Positions 1-7,286 of a stretch of DNA of 48,969 nt are shown one piece after another. How positions within the stretch are numbered: position 1 is the first letter of the stretch; the number at the start of each line of letters is the position of its first letter. The DNA comes from Oscillospiraceae bacterium. GTDB taxonomy: Bacteria > Bacillota > Clostridia > Oscillospirales > Oscillospiraceae. The stretch lies in NCBI GenBank assembly GCA_017521485.1, contig JAFXCL010000035.1, positions 1 through 48,969 of the forward strand, in the 5' to 3' direction. A model generated the notes under the pieces. It was given only the letters and a program-made list of their open reading frames with translations, made no database searches and was not told the origin of the DNA. The position numbers were made by a program, and so were the translations under genes.

Positions 1-209
1 AGGCGCTGGATGTGCTCCCGGTGCTTGGGGGCTTTCCGCCTCTCTAAAAAACCGGTCAGAGTTTTATAGCCAATCGGCCGGTAGGATGCATACCACTGCA
101 GTTCCTGAAAAGTCGGCTCGTCATACTCATTTCTGATACACAAGAAAGAAAGCACGCGGCAGTCTTTATTCATCAGAATATATTCGGTTTTCTTCTGTAA
201 AACTGACAT
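1..209 (-). CDS. N-terminal fragment of a HipA-like or related element-borne protein (partial)
   Basis: A frame begins with ATG at 209 behind a strong AAAGGAGG site and runs off the left window edge, leaving 69 codons. It reads MSVLQKKTEYILMNKDCRVL and later contains LQWYASYRPIGY and RRKAPKHREHI. This pattern recalls the N-terminal part of HipA-related proteins common in clostridial genomes, but I cannot confirm this without the C-terminal kinase half. It lies on the element side of the tRNA-Thr attachment remnant at 529-573, so it is probably cargo of an integrated element. The coding call is fairly sure; the family is not. Confidence 0.5.
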   Translation of the reverse strand, partial: MSVLQKKTEYILMNKDCRVLSFLCIRNEYDEPTFQELQWYASYRPIGYKTLTGFLERRKAPKHREHIQR

Positions 210-366
210 TTACCTTCCTCCTTTGCGTTCTTTGCTTATAGTATAGCAAAATTCCGAAAGGATATCAAGTGTCCGGGAGCGATGATTTGCACCCATATCA
301 AGTATCTTCCTCGGCTTGTATTCGCGCATTTTTCGCATCTGCGGGACATTCATATTTGCTCATTAG

Positions 367-407
367 AAACCGACACAAAACCGACACGGGCCCTAAAAAA
401 CCGACAC
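367..407 (+). repeat. Three direct copies of AAACCGACAC
   Basis: AAACCGACAC occurs at 367-376, 378-387 and 398-407, with starts 11 and 20 bases apart. The cluster lies about 120 bases inside the presumed element end at 529. Short direct repeats near an attachment site are typical of arm-type sites bound by tyrosine recombinases or excisionases; that role is inferred. The surrounding stretch 210-528 shows no convincing gene. Confidence 0.55.
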
Positions 408-528
408 AAAACACCCACTGCAAGCTACAGCAAGCAGCGGTAGGCAAATCCCGAAAGTCCTTGATACACAAGGGTTTTATCCAATAATTTACGATAAGCA
501 ACGCAAGGCAAAAATCGCTTCAAAATAG

Positions 529-573
529 TTGGTAAGGATGAGGTCGCCAGTTCAAATCTGGCTAGCAGCTCCA
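529..573 (+). other. Orphan 3' half of tRNA-Thr(GGU): attachment site remnant
   Basis: The stretch starts exactly at an anticodon loop (TTGGTAA, anticodon GGT), continues with the 3' anticodon stem GGATG, a perfect T arm (GCCAG, TTCAAAT loop, CTGGC), the acceptor strand TAGCAGC, base T73 and CCA. The 5' half is missing: what precedes it is unrelated AT-rich DNA. A duplicated tRNA 3' half with its natural terminator behind it is the usual far-end junction of an element inserted into a tRNA gene. The intact tRNA-Thr should lie to the left, outside the window. Confidence 0.85.
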
Positions 574-576
574 AAA

Positions 577-612
577 AAGAACCAAGACCATTCTGTCTTG
601 GTTCTTTTTTGT
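577..612 (+). terminator. Terminator of the tRNA-Thr locus
   Basis: AAGAACCAAGAC (577-588) pairs perfectly with GTCTTGGTTCTT (595-606) around a six-base loop, followed by a T tract. It sits directly behind the CCA end of the tRNA fragment, as expected for the original tRNA transcript terminator. Confidence 0.85.
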
Positions 613-613
613 T

Positions 614-631
614 AGCTGCTACAGATTTGAA
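614..631 (-). repeat. Inverted copy of the tRNA-Thr 3' end
   Basis: AGCTGCTACAGATTTGAA is the reverse complement of the T-loop/acceptor part of the tRNA-Thr fragment (551-570), with only a two-base GC deletion. It could pair with 551-570 as 8 + 10 bp, enclosing the terminator hairpin. A similar arrangement occurs behind tRNA-Leu at 13465-13477. Confidence 0.7.
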
Positions 632-690
632 TAATCTAAATGCAACGCGGACGAGCGTTGCCGCCGACGGCTGGACGGAGGCGAACCTTT

Positions 691-724
691 ATTTTACATT
701 CCGCACATCTGCGGGATGTAAAAT
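691..724. repeat. Hairpin in the intergenic stretch before licD
   Basis: ATTTTACAT near 691 and ATGTAAAAT at 716-724 form the outer arms of an inverted repeat, with CCGCA/TGCGG inside. No gene is seen between 632 and 857; the stretch holds this hairpin, the degenerate tRNA-like piece at 730-787 and the licD promoter. Confidence 0.5.
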
Positions 725-729
725 GCAGA

Positions 730-787
730 CAAATCTGGCTAGCATCTTTAAGATAAATGACAAGCCACAACAGGGAAGCAGCTCCAA
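730..787 (+). repeat. Degenerate second tRNA-Thr 3' end
   Basis: CAAATCTGGCTAGCA at 730-744 repeats part of the tRNA-Thr end at 552-566, and GCAGCTCCAA at 778-787 repeats its last bases, but the two parts are about 33 bases apart. This looks like an older, interrupted copy of the same attachment site. Confidence 0.5.
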
Positions 788-800
788 GAAAACTGAGAAC

Positions 801-829
801 TTGAAAACATGATTTTTGTATGGTAATAT
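801..829 (+). promoter_or_regulatory. Probable sigma-A promoter of licD
   Basis: TTGAAA at 801-806 and TAATAT at 824-829 are separated by 17 bases and lie about 30 bases before the start codon of the broken licD gene. The -10 box is weak. Confidence 0.45.
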
Positions 830-857
830 AGCACTAAAGAACAAGGAGGCTGCAAAA

Positions 858-1787
858 ATGATTAGTTTAAAAGCTGAAGTACGCTGCGAACACTATATTT
901 CCGAAGAAATCAAAAAAATGTGGGCAGTTCAGATGGATTGCCTGGAATAGTTAAAGCAGATATGCGAAAAACATAATATTACTTATTTTGCACACGGCGG
1001 TACACTTCTGGGAGCTGTCCGACATCAAGGATTCATACCCTGGGATGATGATATTGATATTTTTATGCTGCCGGAGGATTATAGGCGTTTTTGCGAGGTG
1101 GCACCAAAGGAGCTGAAAGAACCCTATTTCTTCCAAAATGCCAAAACCCAGCCGGAGGTAGGCTTTGGCTTGAGCCGTATTCGAAACAGCAATACAACAG
1201 GCTGTACCCAGTGCGAGTACAATGGCAGAGCAAAAAAACCGACTTATAATTGCGGTATTTTTATTGATATTTTTCCGCTGGTCTATGTCCCTGAAAGCAA
1301 ACTAAAGATTGCCTATCACAAAGCAATGATGAAATTCTGGCGCTATGTGATGTCCGGTCGCAATTATATAAAATATATAAATGTACAGAAGGGTGCAAAA
1401 CGCGTGCATTGGAAAGAATTGCATCATCCCAGTGTCGTAGCGTATTATGTGATGTCTTTGTTTATCAAAGATGAAAAGTTCCTACCTTGTGCACTGAAGG
1501 CACATGATATGTTCCGATCTGGGAAACGGGTAGGTATGATTCCTTTTTATGGTTATAATGAAAAGTGTATTTGGGACAAGTCCTTCTTTGACGAAAGCGT
1601 AGATCTTCCCTTTGAGGATATCACCATTCCCTGTCCAAAGGAGTATGATAAGGTTCTGCGTAAGCAGTATGGAGACTATACTGTATTTGTAAAAGGTGCA
1701 GCAGTACATACGATTGCGGTGATGGATCCGGATACCCCCTATCATATCAAATTAAGGGATCACTACAAGGAATTTGAGAAGAAGTAA
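858..1787 (+). pseudogene. licD: LicD-family phosphocholine/nucleotidyl transferase, interrupted by TAG
   Basis: The frame starts at ATG 858 behind AAGGAGG (843-849) and would encode 309 residues, but codon 31 (948-950) is TAG. Both sides stay in the same frame and read as one LicD protein: FAHGGTLLGAVRHQ, then FIPWDDDIDIFM with the metal-binding DDD cluster. The first in-frame ATG after the stop is at 1065, beyond that cluster, so a restart would give an inactive 240-residue piece. LicD proteins add phosphocholine or similar groups to surface glycans. A single CAG-to-TAG change would explain the break. The gene may be dead, or made only by amber readthrough. Confidence 0.8.
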
Positions 1788-1796
1788 ATATTATAA

Positions 1797-1830
1797 CAAC
1801 CGGGCAGGTTCGAATGAACTTGCCCGGTTG
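1797..1830. terminator. Hairpin between convergent licD and uxuB
   Basis: CAACCGGGCAGGTTC pairs with GAACTTGCCCGGTTG around a four-base loop, giving a 15-position stem with one G-T pair. It lies between convergent genes and probably stops transcription from both sides, though T tracts are short. Confidence 0.7.
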
Positions 1831-1844
1831 ATTATCTATATAAC

Positions 1845-2690
1845 TTACACGCCGGAGTAGGCAGCAAAGCCTGCGTCTACGGGGAGCACTACGCCGGTGA
1901 TGGCGGAGGCAGCCTTGTCGTCACACAGGAAGAGCGTTGCACCGATCAGCTCGTCAGCGTCCACGAAACGGCCGGTGGGAGTACCGCCCAGGATCTTTGC
2001 AGAACGGGCAGTGGGAGTGCCGTCCTCGTTAAACAGCAGAGCCTTGTTCTGTGCAGACACCAGGAAGCCGGGAGCGATGGCGTTGCAGCGGATACCGGTG
2101 CCGGCAAAGTGGGTAGCCAGCCACTGGGTGAAGTTGGAAATACCAGCCTTTGCAGCGGAGTAAGCGGGGATCTTGGTCAGGGGGGTGTAAGCGTTCATGG
2201 AAGAAATGTTCAGGATCACACCAGCCTTCTTAGCCACCATATCCTTTGCAAATGCCTGGGTAGGCAGCAAAGTGCCCTGGAAGTTCAGCTTAAACACGAA
2301 GTCCACACCGGAGGCCTCCAGATCGAAGAAGGACTTACCGCCTTCCTTTGCCTCGTGCTGATACTCGTTGTCGGTAGTAGCCCGGGGATTGTTGCCGCCT
2401 GCACCGTTAACCAGAATATCACAGGGGCCCAGATCGCGGAGGACTGCCTGATGGACTTCCTCCAGAGCCTCAGGCTCCAGAACGTTTGCCTTGTAACCCT
2501 CGGCAATGCAGCCTTCAGCCTTCAGCTCGTTTGCCAGCTTCTTGACTGCATCCTCGTTCAGATCTAAGCATGCGACCTTAGCACCACTCTGGGCAAAAGC
2601 CCGCGCCATAGCGCCGCAGATCAGGCCGCCAGCACCGGTCACAACGACTACTTTGCCGGTGTAATCAATATTCAAGGGAAGATTTGCCAT
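1845..2690 (-). CDS. uxuB: SDR-family D-mannonate oxidoreductase (fructuronate reductase)
   Basis: A 281-residue short-chain dehydrogenase. The cofactor motif TGAGGLICG sits at residues 18-26, a variant typical of the Bacillus-type UxuB (formerly YjmF) group, and the catalytic set is Ser163/164, Tyr177 and Lys181 (YSAAK). The expected reaction is NADH-dependent interconversion of D-fructuronate and D-mannonate, in the cytoplasm. The next enzyme of the pathway, uxuA, is directly upstream with a 19-base gap, so both are probably made from one transcript. Other SDR substrates cannot be excluded from sequence alone, but the uxuA neighbour makes this assignment likely. Confidence 0.82.
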   Translation of the reverse strand: MANLPLNIDYTGKVVVVTGAGGLICGAMARAFAQSGAKVACLDLNEDAVKKLANELKAEGCIAEGYKANVLEPEALEEVHQAVLRDLGPCDILVNGAGGNNPRATTDNEYQHEAKEGGKSFFDLEASGVDFVFKLNFQGTLLPTQAFAKDMVAKKAGVILNISSMNAYTPLTKIPAYSAAKAGISNFTQWLATHFAGTGIRCNAIAPGFLVSAQNKALLFNEDGTPTARSAKILGGTPTGRFVDADELIGATLFLCDDKAASAITGVVLPVDAGFAAYSGV

Positions 2691-2709
2691 TTTATATTAC
2701 CTCCAAAAA

Positions 2710-3798
2710 TTACTTACCAGCCTGCTTGTCCAGAAGATCCCAAGCGCCCAGCATATACATAATACCCAGAGCACGGTCGTACAAACCGTAGCCGGGACGG
2801 ACATTGCCGGGGCCTTCGTCCCACAGATGACGGCCGTGGTCGGGGCGGATATAGCCCTCGAAGCCGCAATCGTGGTATGCCTTCAGGATGTCCAGAATGC
2901 CGGTGTCGCCGTCGCAATCCCGGTGGCTGGCCTCACTGAAGTCTCCGTTGGGGAAGTGCTTGACATTACGGATGTGGGCAAATGCGATCCGGTCGCAGTG
3001 CTTACGGACGATCTGGGCAACATTGTTGTTGGGATCGGCGTTCAGAGAGCCGGAGCACAGAGTCAGGCAGTTGTAGGGGTTATCCACCATCTTCAGGAAG
3101 CGGTCAATGTTCTCCTCGTTGATGAGCAGACGGGGCACACCGAAGATATCCCAGGGGGGATCGTCCATGTGGATCGCCATTTTTACATCGCATTCCTCAC
3201 AGGTAGGCATAATTGCCTCCAGGAAGTACTTCAGGTTTGCCCACAGCTTTTCGTGGTCCACATCGGCATAGTCCTTAAACAGCTGATCCAGCTTTGCCAT
3301 ACGCTCAGGCTCCCAGCCAGGGAAGGACATATTGTACTTTTCAGTGAAGTCCAGAATGTACTTCGCCATTGCGTTGTAGTCATCCTGGATCATACCTTTT
3401 TCATAGAACAGGGCGGTAGAGCCGTCACCGACGGGATGGAACAGATTGGAACGGGTCCAGTCGAAGATAGGCATAAAGTTGTAGCAGATAACCTTAACGC
3501 CGAATTTACTCAGGTTGCGGATACACTGCTTGTAGTTTTCGATGTACTTGTCCCGGGTGGGCAGACCAATCTTAATATCGTCGTGAACATTCACAGACTC
3601 GACCACATCGATGTTGAAGCCGTAGGCTTCGCACTGCTTCTTGACTTCAGCGATCTCCTCTTCTTCCCAGATCTCACCGGGCATTTTGTGATGCAGTGCC
3701 CAGACGATGCTGGTAACACCGGGAATCTGCTTGATATCGGACAGCTTGATCTTGTCGTTGCCTTCGCCGTACCAACGGAAACCCATTTGCATAGGCAT
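2710..3798 (-). CDS. uxuA: Mannonate dehydratase
   Basis: A 362-residue protein with the family's motifs, including MQMGFRWYG at the N-terminus, CYNFMPIFDWTRS, FAHIRN and RPDHGRHLW. It dehydrates D-mannonate to 2-keto-3-deoxy-gluconate in hexuronate breakdown, using a divalent metal. The start at 3798 is chosen because GGAGGAG lies seven bases upstream and the conserved protein begins there; an extension to 3867 is open but unlikely. It is the first gene of a uxuA-uxuB operon with its own promoter (3866-3894). Kinase and aldolase genes for the last steps are not in the window. Confidence 0.93.
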   Translation of the reverse strand: MPMQMGFRWYGEGNDKIKLSDIKQIPGVTSIVWALHHKMPGEIWEEEEIAEVKKQCEAYGFNIDVVESVNVHDDIKIGLPTRDKYIENYKQCIRNLSKFGVKVICYNFMPIFDWTRSNLFHPVGDGSTALFYEKGMIQDDYNAMAKYILDFTEKYNMSFPGWEPERMAKLDQLFKDYADVDHEKLWANLKYFLEAIMPTCEECDVKMAIHMDDPPWDIFGVPRLLINEENIDRFLKMVDNPYNCLTLCSGSLNADPNNNVAQIVRKHCDRIAFAHIRNVKHFPNGDFSEASHRDCDGDTGILDILKAYHDCGFEGYIRPDHGRHLWDEGPGNVRPGYGLYDRALGIMYMLGAWDLLDKQAGK

Positions 3799-3865
3799 AG
3801 TTTTCTCCTCCATAAATAAACAGTATGCTTTAGGGCAGGGCAGACCTGACCTATAAACTATAAAC

Positions 3866-3894
3866 ATTATAGTACGAAATTACCAAGTTTACAA
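3866..3894 (-). promoter_or_regulatory. Promoter of uxuA-uxuB
   Basis: On the minus strand, TTGTAA (3894-3889) and a perfect TATAAT (3871-3866) are 17 bases apart, about 70 bases before the uxuA start. It faces away from the GH2 promoter, so regulators bound in this interval could control both. Confidence 0.75.
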
Positions 3895-3941
3895 CAGGAA
3901 AATGGATTGTGTTTCAAAATTTTCACAAAAAATTTTTATTT

Positions 3942-3976
3942 TTCCACTTCCATTCCAGTGGAAAGTCCTTTATAAT
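3942..3976 (+). promoter_or_regulatory. GH2 promoter with overlapping inverted repeat (possible operator)
   Basis: TATAAT lies at 3971-3976. Just upstream, TTCCACT (3942-3948) and AGTGGAA (3957-3963) form a perfect inverted repeat with an eight-base centre, covering the place where the poorly conserved -35 box would lie. This is the layout of a repressor or activator site; the regulator is unknown. Confidence 0.55.
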
Positions 3977-4013
3977 AACATCAGCGAACCTTATTTTAAG
4001 GAGGAAAAATACA

Positions 4014-6269
4014 TTGAGAAAAATTGTGAACATTAATCGCAAGTGGGCCTTTTCCAAGGAAGCCACAGCAGTTCCCACTGGGATCGATACCAAGTGGACC
4101 TTTGTAAACCTTCCCCATAGCTGGAATGCAATCGACGGCCAGGACGGCGACAGTGACTACTGGCGCGGTACAGCCTACTATGTCCATATGCTGGACAAGG
4201 AGGACCTGCCGGAAAGCGACCGTTACTATATTGAGATCAAGGGCGCAAACTCCTCTGCTGACCTGTATGTGGGCGGTGAGAAACTGGCAAGCCACGATGG
4301 CGGCTACTCCACCTGGCGTGTGGATATCACCGAGAAGATCCAGGCAAAGACCCTGATCGTGCTGGCAGTGGACAATGCCCCCAACGACCGGGTATACCCC
4401 CAGATGGCAGACTTCACCTTCTACGGCGGTCTGTACCGGGATGTGAACATTATCTGTGTATCCGAGAGCCACTTTGACCTGGATTACTACGGCGGCCCCG
4501 GCATTATGGTGACCCCTGTGGTAGACGGCAAGAACGCTAATGTGGAAGTGCAGACCTTTGTCACCAATTCCAAGATGGGCCAGAACGTGCGCTACACCTT
4601 CTACGACAAGGAAGACAATGCCATCGGCAGTGTAGAGAGTGCTGAGGGCAAGGTAAATTACACCATTGAAAATGTCCGCCTGTGGAATGGCCGGAAAGAT
4701 CCCTACCTGTACTGCGTTGAGGCTGAGCTGATGGAAGACGGTAAGGTCATCGACAGTGTTTGCACCCGTTTTGGCTGCCGCAGCTTCCAGATCGACCCCA
4801 ACAAGGGCTTCATCCTCAACGGCGAAGAATACCCCCTGCGTGGCGTCAGCCGCCATCAGGACCGCTGGGGCATCGGTAATGCACTGCTTCCCGAGCATCA
4901 CGAAGAGGATATGGAACTGATCTGCGAAATGGGCGCTACCACCATCCGTCTTGCCCACTATCAGCACGACCAGTACTTCTATGATCTGTGTGACGAAAAG
5001 GGCCTTGTGATCTGGGCAGAGATCCCCTACATCTCCCAGCATATGCCCACCGGCCGGGAGAACACTATTTCCCAGATGAAGGAATTGATCGTCCAGAACT
5101 ACAACCACCCCTCTATTGTGGTTTGGGGTCTGAGCAACGAGATCTCTATGAAGGGCGACAAGGACCCGGATCTGCTGGAGAACCACAATATCCTCCAGAA
5201 CCTGTGTCACGAAATGGATAAGACCCGTCTGACTACCATTGCAGCAGTGTCTCCCTGTCCCATCGACAGCCCCTATATCCAGATCCCCGATGTGGTTTCC
5301 TACAACCACTACTTCGGCTGGTATGGCGGCGAAACATCTCAGAACGGTCCTTGGTTTGATAACTTCCATAAGACCCACCCCAACATTCCTATCGGCATCT
5401 CCGAGTATGGCTGTGAGGCACTCAACTGGCACACCTCCAATCCCCAGCAGGGCGATTACACCGAGGAGTATCAGGCATACTACCACGAAGAGCTGATCAA
5501 AGCAATTGCTGAGCGTCCCTATCTGTGGGCAACCCATGTTTGGAATATGTTTGACTTCGGCGCGGACACCCGCAACGAGGGCGGCGAAAACGGCCAGAAC
5601 CACAAGGGTCTGATGACCTTTGACCGGAAGTACAAGAAGGACTCCTTCTTCGCTTACAAGGCATGGCTGAATCCGGAGCCTATGGTCCATATTTGCGGCA
5701 AGCGGTATGTTGACCGGGTGGAGGATGTAACGAAGGTCACTGTCTACTCCAACCAGCCCACTGTGGAGCTGTTTGCAAATGGCAAGAGCCTGGGTGTTCA
5801 GAACAATAACGGCCTGCCTTTCTTCTACTTTGATGTTCCCAACGCAGGCACAACCAAGCTGGTGGCAGTTGCAGGCGAGCTGAAGGACGAGAGTGTCATC
5901 CATAAGGTGGAGGAGTTCAACGAGGCATACCGCCTGCAGGAAAAGGGTGCGATCCTTAACTGGTTTGACATCGAAGCCCCGGAGGGCTACTTAAACCTGA
6001 ACGACAAGATGAGCACCATTATGGCTACCCTCAAGGGCAAAATGCTGCTGATGGGTCTGCTGGGCAAGATGATGCCTGCCGGCAAGGATGGCGGTATGAA
6101 GGCTATGGGCTTTGAGATGACCGGTCCGATGATGGATATGCTGGGCGGCTTCACCTTCCTGCGTCTATTAAATATGGCTGGCGGTATGATGGGATTTGAA
6201 ATGAGCAAGGAAGAGCTTCTGGAAATGAACGCCAAGCTCAACAAGATCAAAAGACCCAAGGAAAAATAA
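4014..6269 (+). CDS. GH2-family beta-glucuronidase/beta-galactosidase
   Basis: The start is TTG at 4014, nine bases after AAGGAGG (3998-4004), giving 751 residues. The order is an N-terminal sugar-binding domain, an Ig-like domain, a TIM barrel with acid/base Glu376 (GLSNE) and nucleophile Glu464 (SEYGCEA), then a C-terminal tail. Asn529-His-Lys531 matches the NxK motif that holds the uronate carboxylate in glucuronidases, although some galactosidases also carry it. The gene is divergent from uxuA-uxuB, which favours a uronide substrate. There is no signal peptide, so it acts in the cytoplasm. The last 85 residues are very rich in Met and Gly; their role is unclear. Confidence 0.88.
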   Translation: MRKIVNINRKWAFSKEATAVPTGIDTKWTFVNLPHSWNAIDGQDGDSDYWRGTAYYVHMLDKEDLPESDRYYIEIKGANSSADLYVGGEKLASHDGGYSTWRVDITEKIQAKTLIVLAVDNAPNDRVYPQMADFTFYGGLYRDVNIICVSESHFDLDYYGGPGIMVTPVVDGKNANVEVQTFVTNSKMGQNVRYTFYDKEDNAIGSVESAEGKVNYTIENVRLWNGRKDPYLYCVEAELMEDGKVIDSVCTRFGCRSFQIDPNKGFILNGEEYPLRGVSRHQDRWGIGNALLPEHHEEDMELICEMGATTIRLAHYQHDQYFYDLCDEKGLVIWAEIPYISQHMPTGRENTISQMKELIVQNYNHPSIVVWGLSNEISMKGDKDPDLLENHNILQNLCHEMDKTRLTTIAAVSPCPIDSPYIQIPDVVSYNHYFGWYGGETSQNGPWFDNFHKTHPNIPIGISEYGCEALNWHTSNPQQGDYTEEYQAYYHEELIKAIAERPYLWATHVWNMFDFGADTRNEGGENGQNHKGLMTFDRKYKKDSFFAYKAWLNPEPMVHICGKRYVDRVEDVTKVTVYSNQPTVELFANGKSLGVQNNNGLPFFYFDVPNAGTTKLVAVAGELKDESVIHKVEEFNEAYRLQEKGAILNWFDIEAPEGYLNLNDKMSTIMATLKGKMLLMGLLGKMMPAGKDGGMKAMGFEMTGPMMDMLGGFTFLRLLNMAGGMMGFEMSKEELLEMNAKLNKIKRPKEK

Positions 6270-6280
6270 GTGACAATGAT

Positions 6281-6308
6281 GGGGCTGTTCCACCCGGAAC
6301 AGCCCCTT
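6281..6308 (+). terminator. Hairpin after the GH2 gene
   Basis: GGGGCTGTTCC (6281-6291) pairs perfectly with GGAACAGCCCC (6296-6306). Only two T bases follow, so termination may be partial. Confidence 0.65.
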
Positions 6309-6349
6309 GCCTTCCCCTGGGGGAAGGTGCCCCAGTTTGCAAACTGGGG
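6309..6349. repeat. Double palindrome, REP-like repeat
   Basis: CCTTCCCC/GGGGAAGG is followed by CCCCAGTTTGCAAACTGGGG (6330-6349), a perfect 20-base palindrome, and then GGATGAGGG. This CCTTCCCC...GGATGAGGG pattern resembles dispersed palindromic repeats of gut clostridia (from memory). Here it forms the 5' untranslated region of the next gene and supplies its GGAGG-like ribosome site, so folding could affect translation. Confidence 0.65.
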
Positions 6350-6366
6350 AGGATGAGGGAGATATA

Positions 6367-7116
6367 ATGAAAGAAAAAATTGAAACTATACCGGTAAACG
6401 AAGCTTTTCGGTCGGAAGATGAGTGTCCGTTCTGTTATCTGGAGCGGCAGGCGCAGCAGCGGGCGATCCGTTACATAGCCGGTCCGGGCGCATCCTACAT
6501 GGAGCCGCTGATCCGTGGCAAGACAGACAGCCGGGGCTTTTGCGGAACACACTTAAAACAGCTGTTTGACTATGGCAATTCTCTGGGCGATGCCCTGATC
6601 CTGCAAACCTATCTTGTGGGAATGCGGAAAGAACTGGATGCGCAAATCGCAGAATTTTCCGCACCCCCGAAAAAAAGCCTGCTTGGCGGCAAAGGGGAAG
6701 GGGAGAACACACTGGTTCAGTGGGAAAAGGAACGGGAGGAAAGCTGCTTTTTGTGCGAAAGCATTGAAGAGAGTATGGCGCGGTATTTTGCCACCTTCTT
6801 TTTCTTGATTAAAGATCCGGAATTCCGGGCACTGGTAGCCGATGGAAAAGGCTTTTGTATGCGCCATTTTGCAAGACTTTTGGAGGAAGCAAAAAGCCAG
6901 CTTCCAAACAGTCAGCACGATTGGTTCTATGCAACACTCCTGCCTCTGATGCAGGAAAACCTCTCAAGATTGCAGGAAGATATTGACTGGTTTATCCAGA
7001 AGTTTGATTACCGAAATTCCGGTGCAGACTGGAAAAATTCCAGAGATGCGGTTTCCCGGGTGATGCAAAAACTTCGGGGCATTTATCCCGCCGACCCACC
7101 GTTTAAAGAAAAGTAA
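6367..7116 (+). CDS. DUF6062-family protein with duplicated Cys-x-x-Cys modules
   Basis: A 249-residue protein resembling the DUF6062 family, of unknown function. It has two copies of one module: CPFC near residue 20 followed by GFCGTHL, and CFLC followed by GFCMRHF. The paired Cys and His residues could hold a metal such as zinc; this is inference. There is no signal peptide or membrane segment. The ATG at 6367 follows the palindromic repeat directly. The gene stands alone between the GH2 gene and a long non-coding repeat stretch. Confidence 0.8.
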   Translation: MKEKIETIPVNEAFRSEDECPFCYLERQAQQRAIRYIAGPGASYMEPLIRGKTDSRGFCGTHLKQLFDYGNSLGDALILQTYLVGMRKELDAQIAEFSAPPKKSLLGGKGEGENTLVQWEKEREESCFLCESIEESMARYFATFFFLIKDPEFRALVADGKGFCMRHFARLLEEAKSQLPNSQHDWFYATLLPLMQENLSRLQEDIDWFIQKFDYRNSGADWKNSRDAVSRVMQKLRGIYPADPPFKEK

Positions 7117-7172
7117 GAGGAACGAAAATAGTCGAATTTCTATTTATCGGTCAGTTTCTAAAAAACCACGTC

Positions 7173-7210
7173 ATTGCCACACCAGTGACCGATGTCACTG
7201 GTGTGGCAAT
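7173..7210. repeat. Perfect 17-bp hairpin, dispersed-repeat type
   Basis: ATTGCCACACCAGTGAC (7173-7189) and GTCACTGGTGTGGCAAT (7194-7210) form a perfect 17-bp stem with loop CGAT. The flanks GTC before and CTCC after match a pattern (GTCATTGC...GGCAATCTCC) I know from dispersed palindromic repeats in many bacteria. It opens a 590-base non-coding stretch (7117-7710). Confidence 0.7.
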
Positions 7211-7244
7211 CTCCTGATCGATACTGCTGGTCCCTGCCGGGGGC

Positions 7245-7274
7245 GGTACTTTCTTGTTTCGCCAAGAAAGTACC
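7245..7274. repeat. 12-bp hairpin just before element A
   Basis: GGTACTTTCTTG (7245-7256) pairs perfectly with CAAGAAAGTACC (7263-7274) around TTTCGC. It lies 13 bases before element A and may be its 5' domain. Confidence 0.6.
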
Positions 7275-7286
7275 CAAAGAACGCGA

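Noticed and set aside
858..1787. Genome-wide TAG reassignment
   Set aside because: Only one gene in about 40 kb of coding sequence has an in-frame TAG; a recoded genome would show many.
2827..3819. 330-codon plus-strand open frame opposite uxuA
   Set aside because: It lies wholly opposite a clear mannonate dehydratase gene, has no ribosome site and no known domain; it is a codon-bias shadow.
3996..5903. 635-codon minus-strand open frame opposite the GH2 gene
   Set aside because: It is a shadow of the GH2 coding sequence with Val/Leu/Ile-rich low-information protein and no ribosome site.
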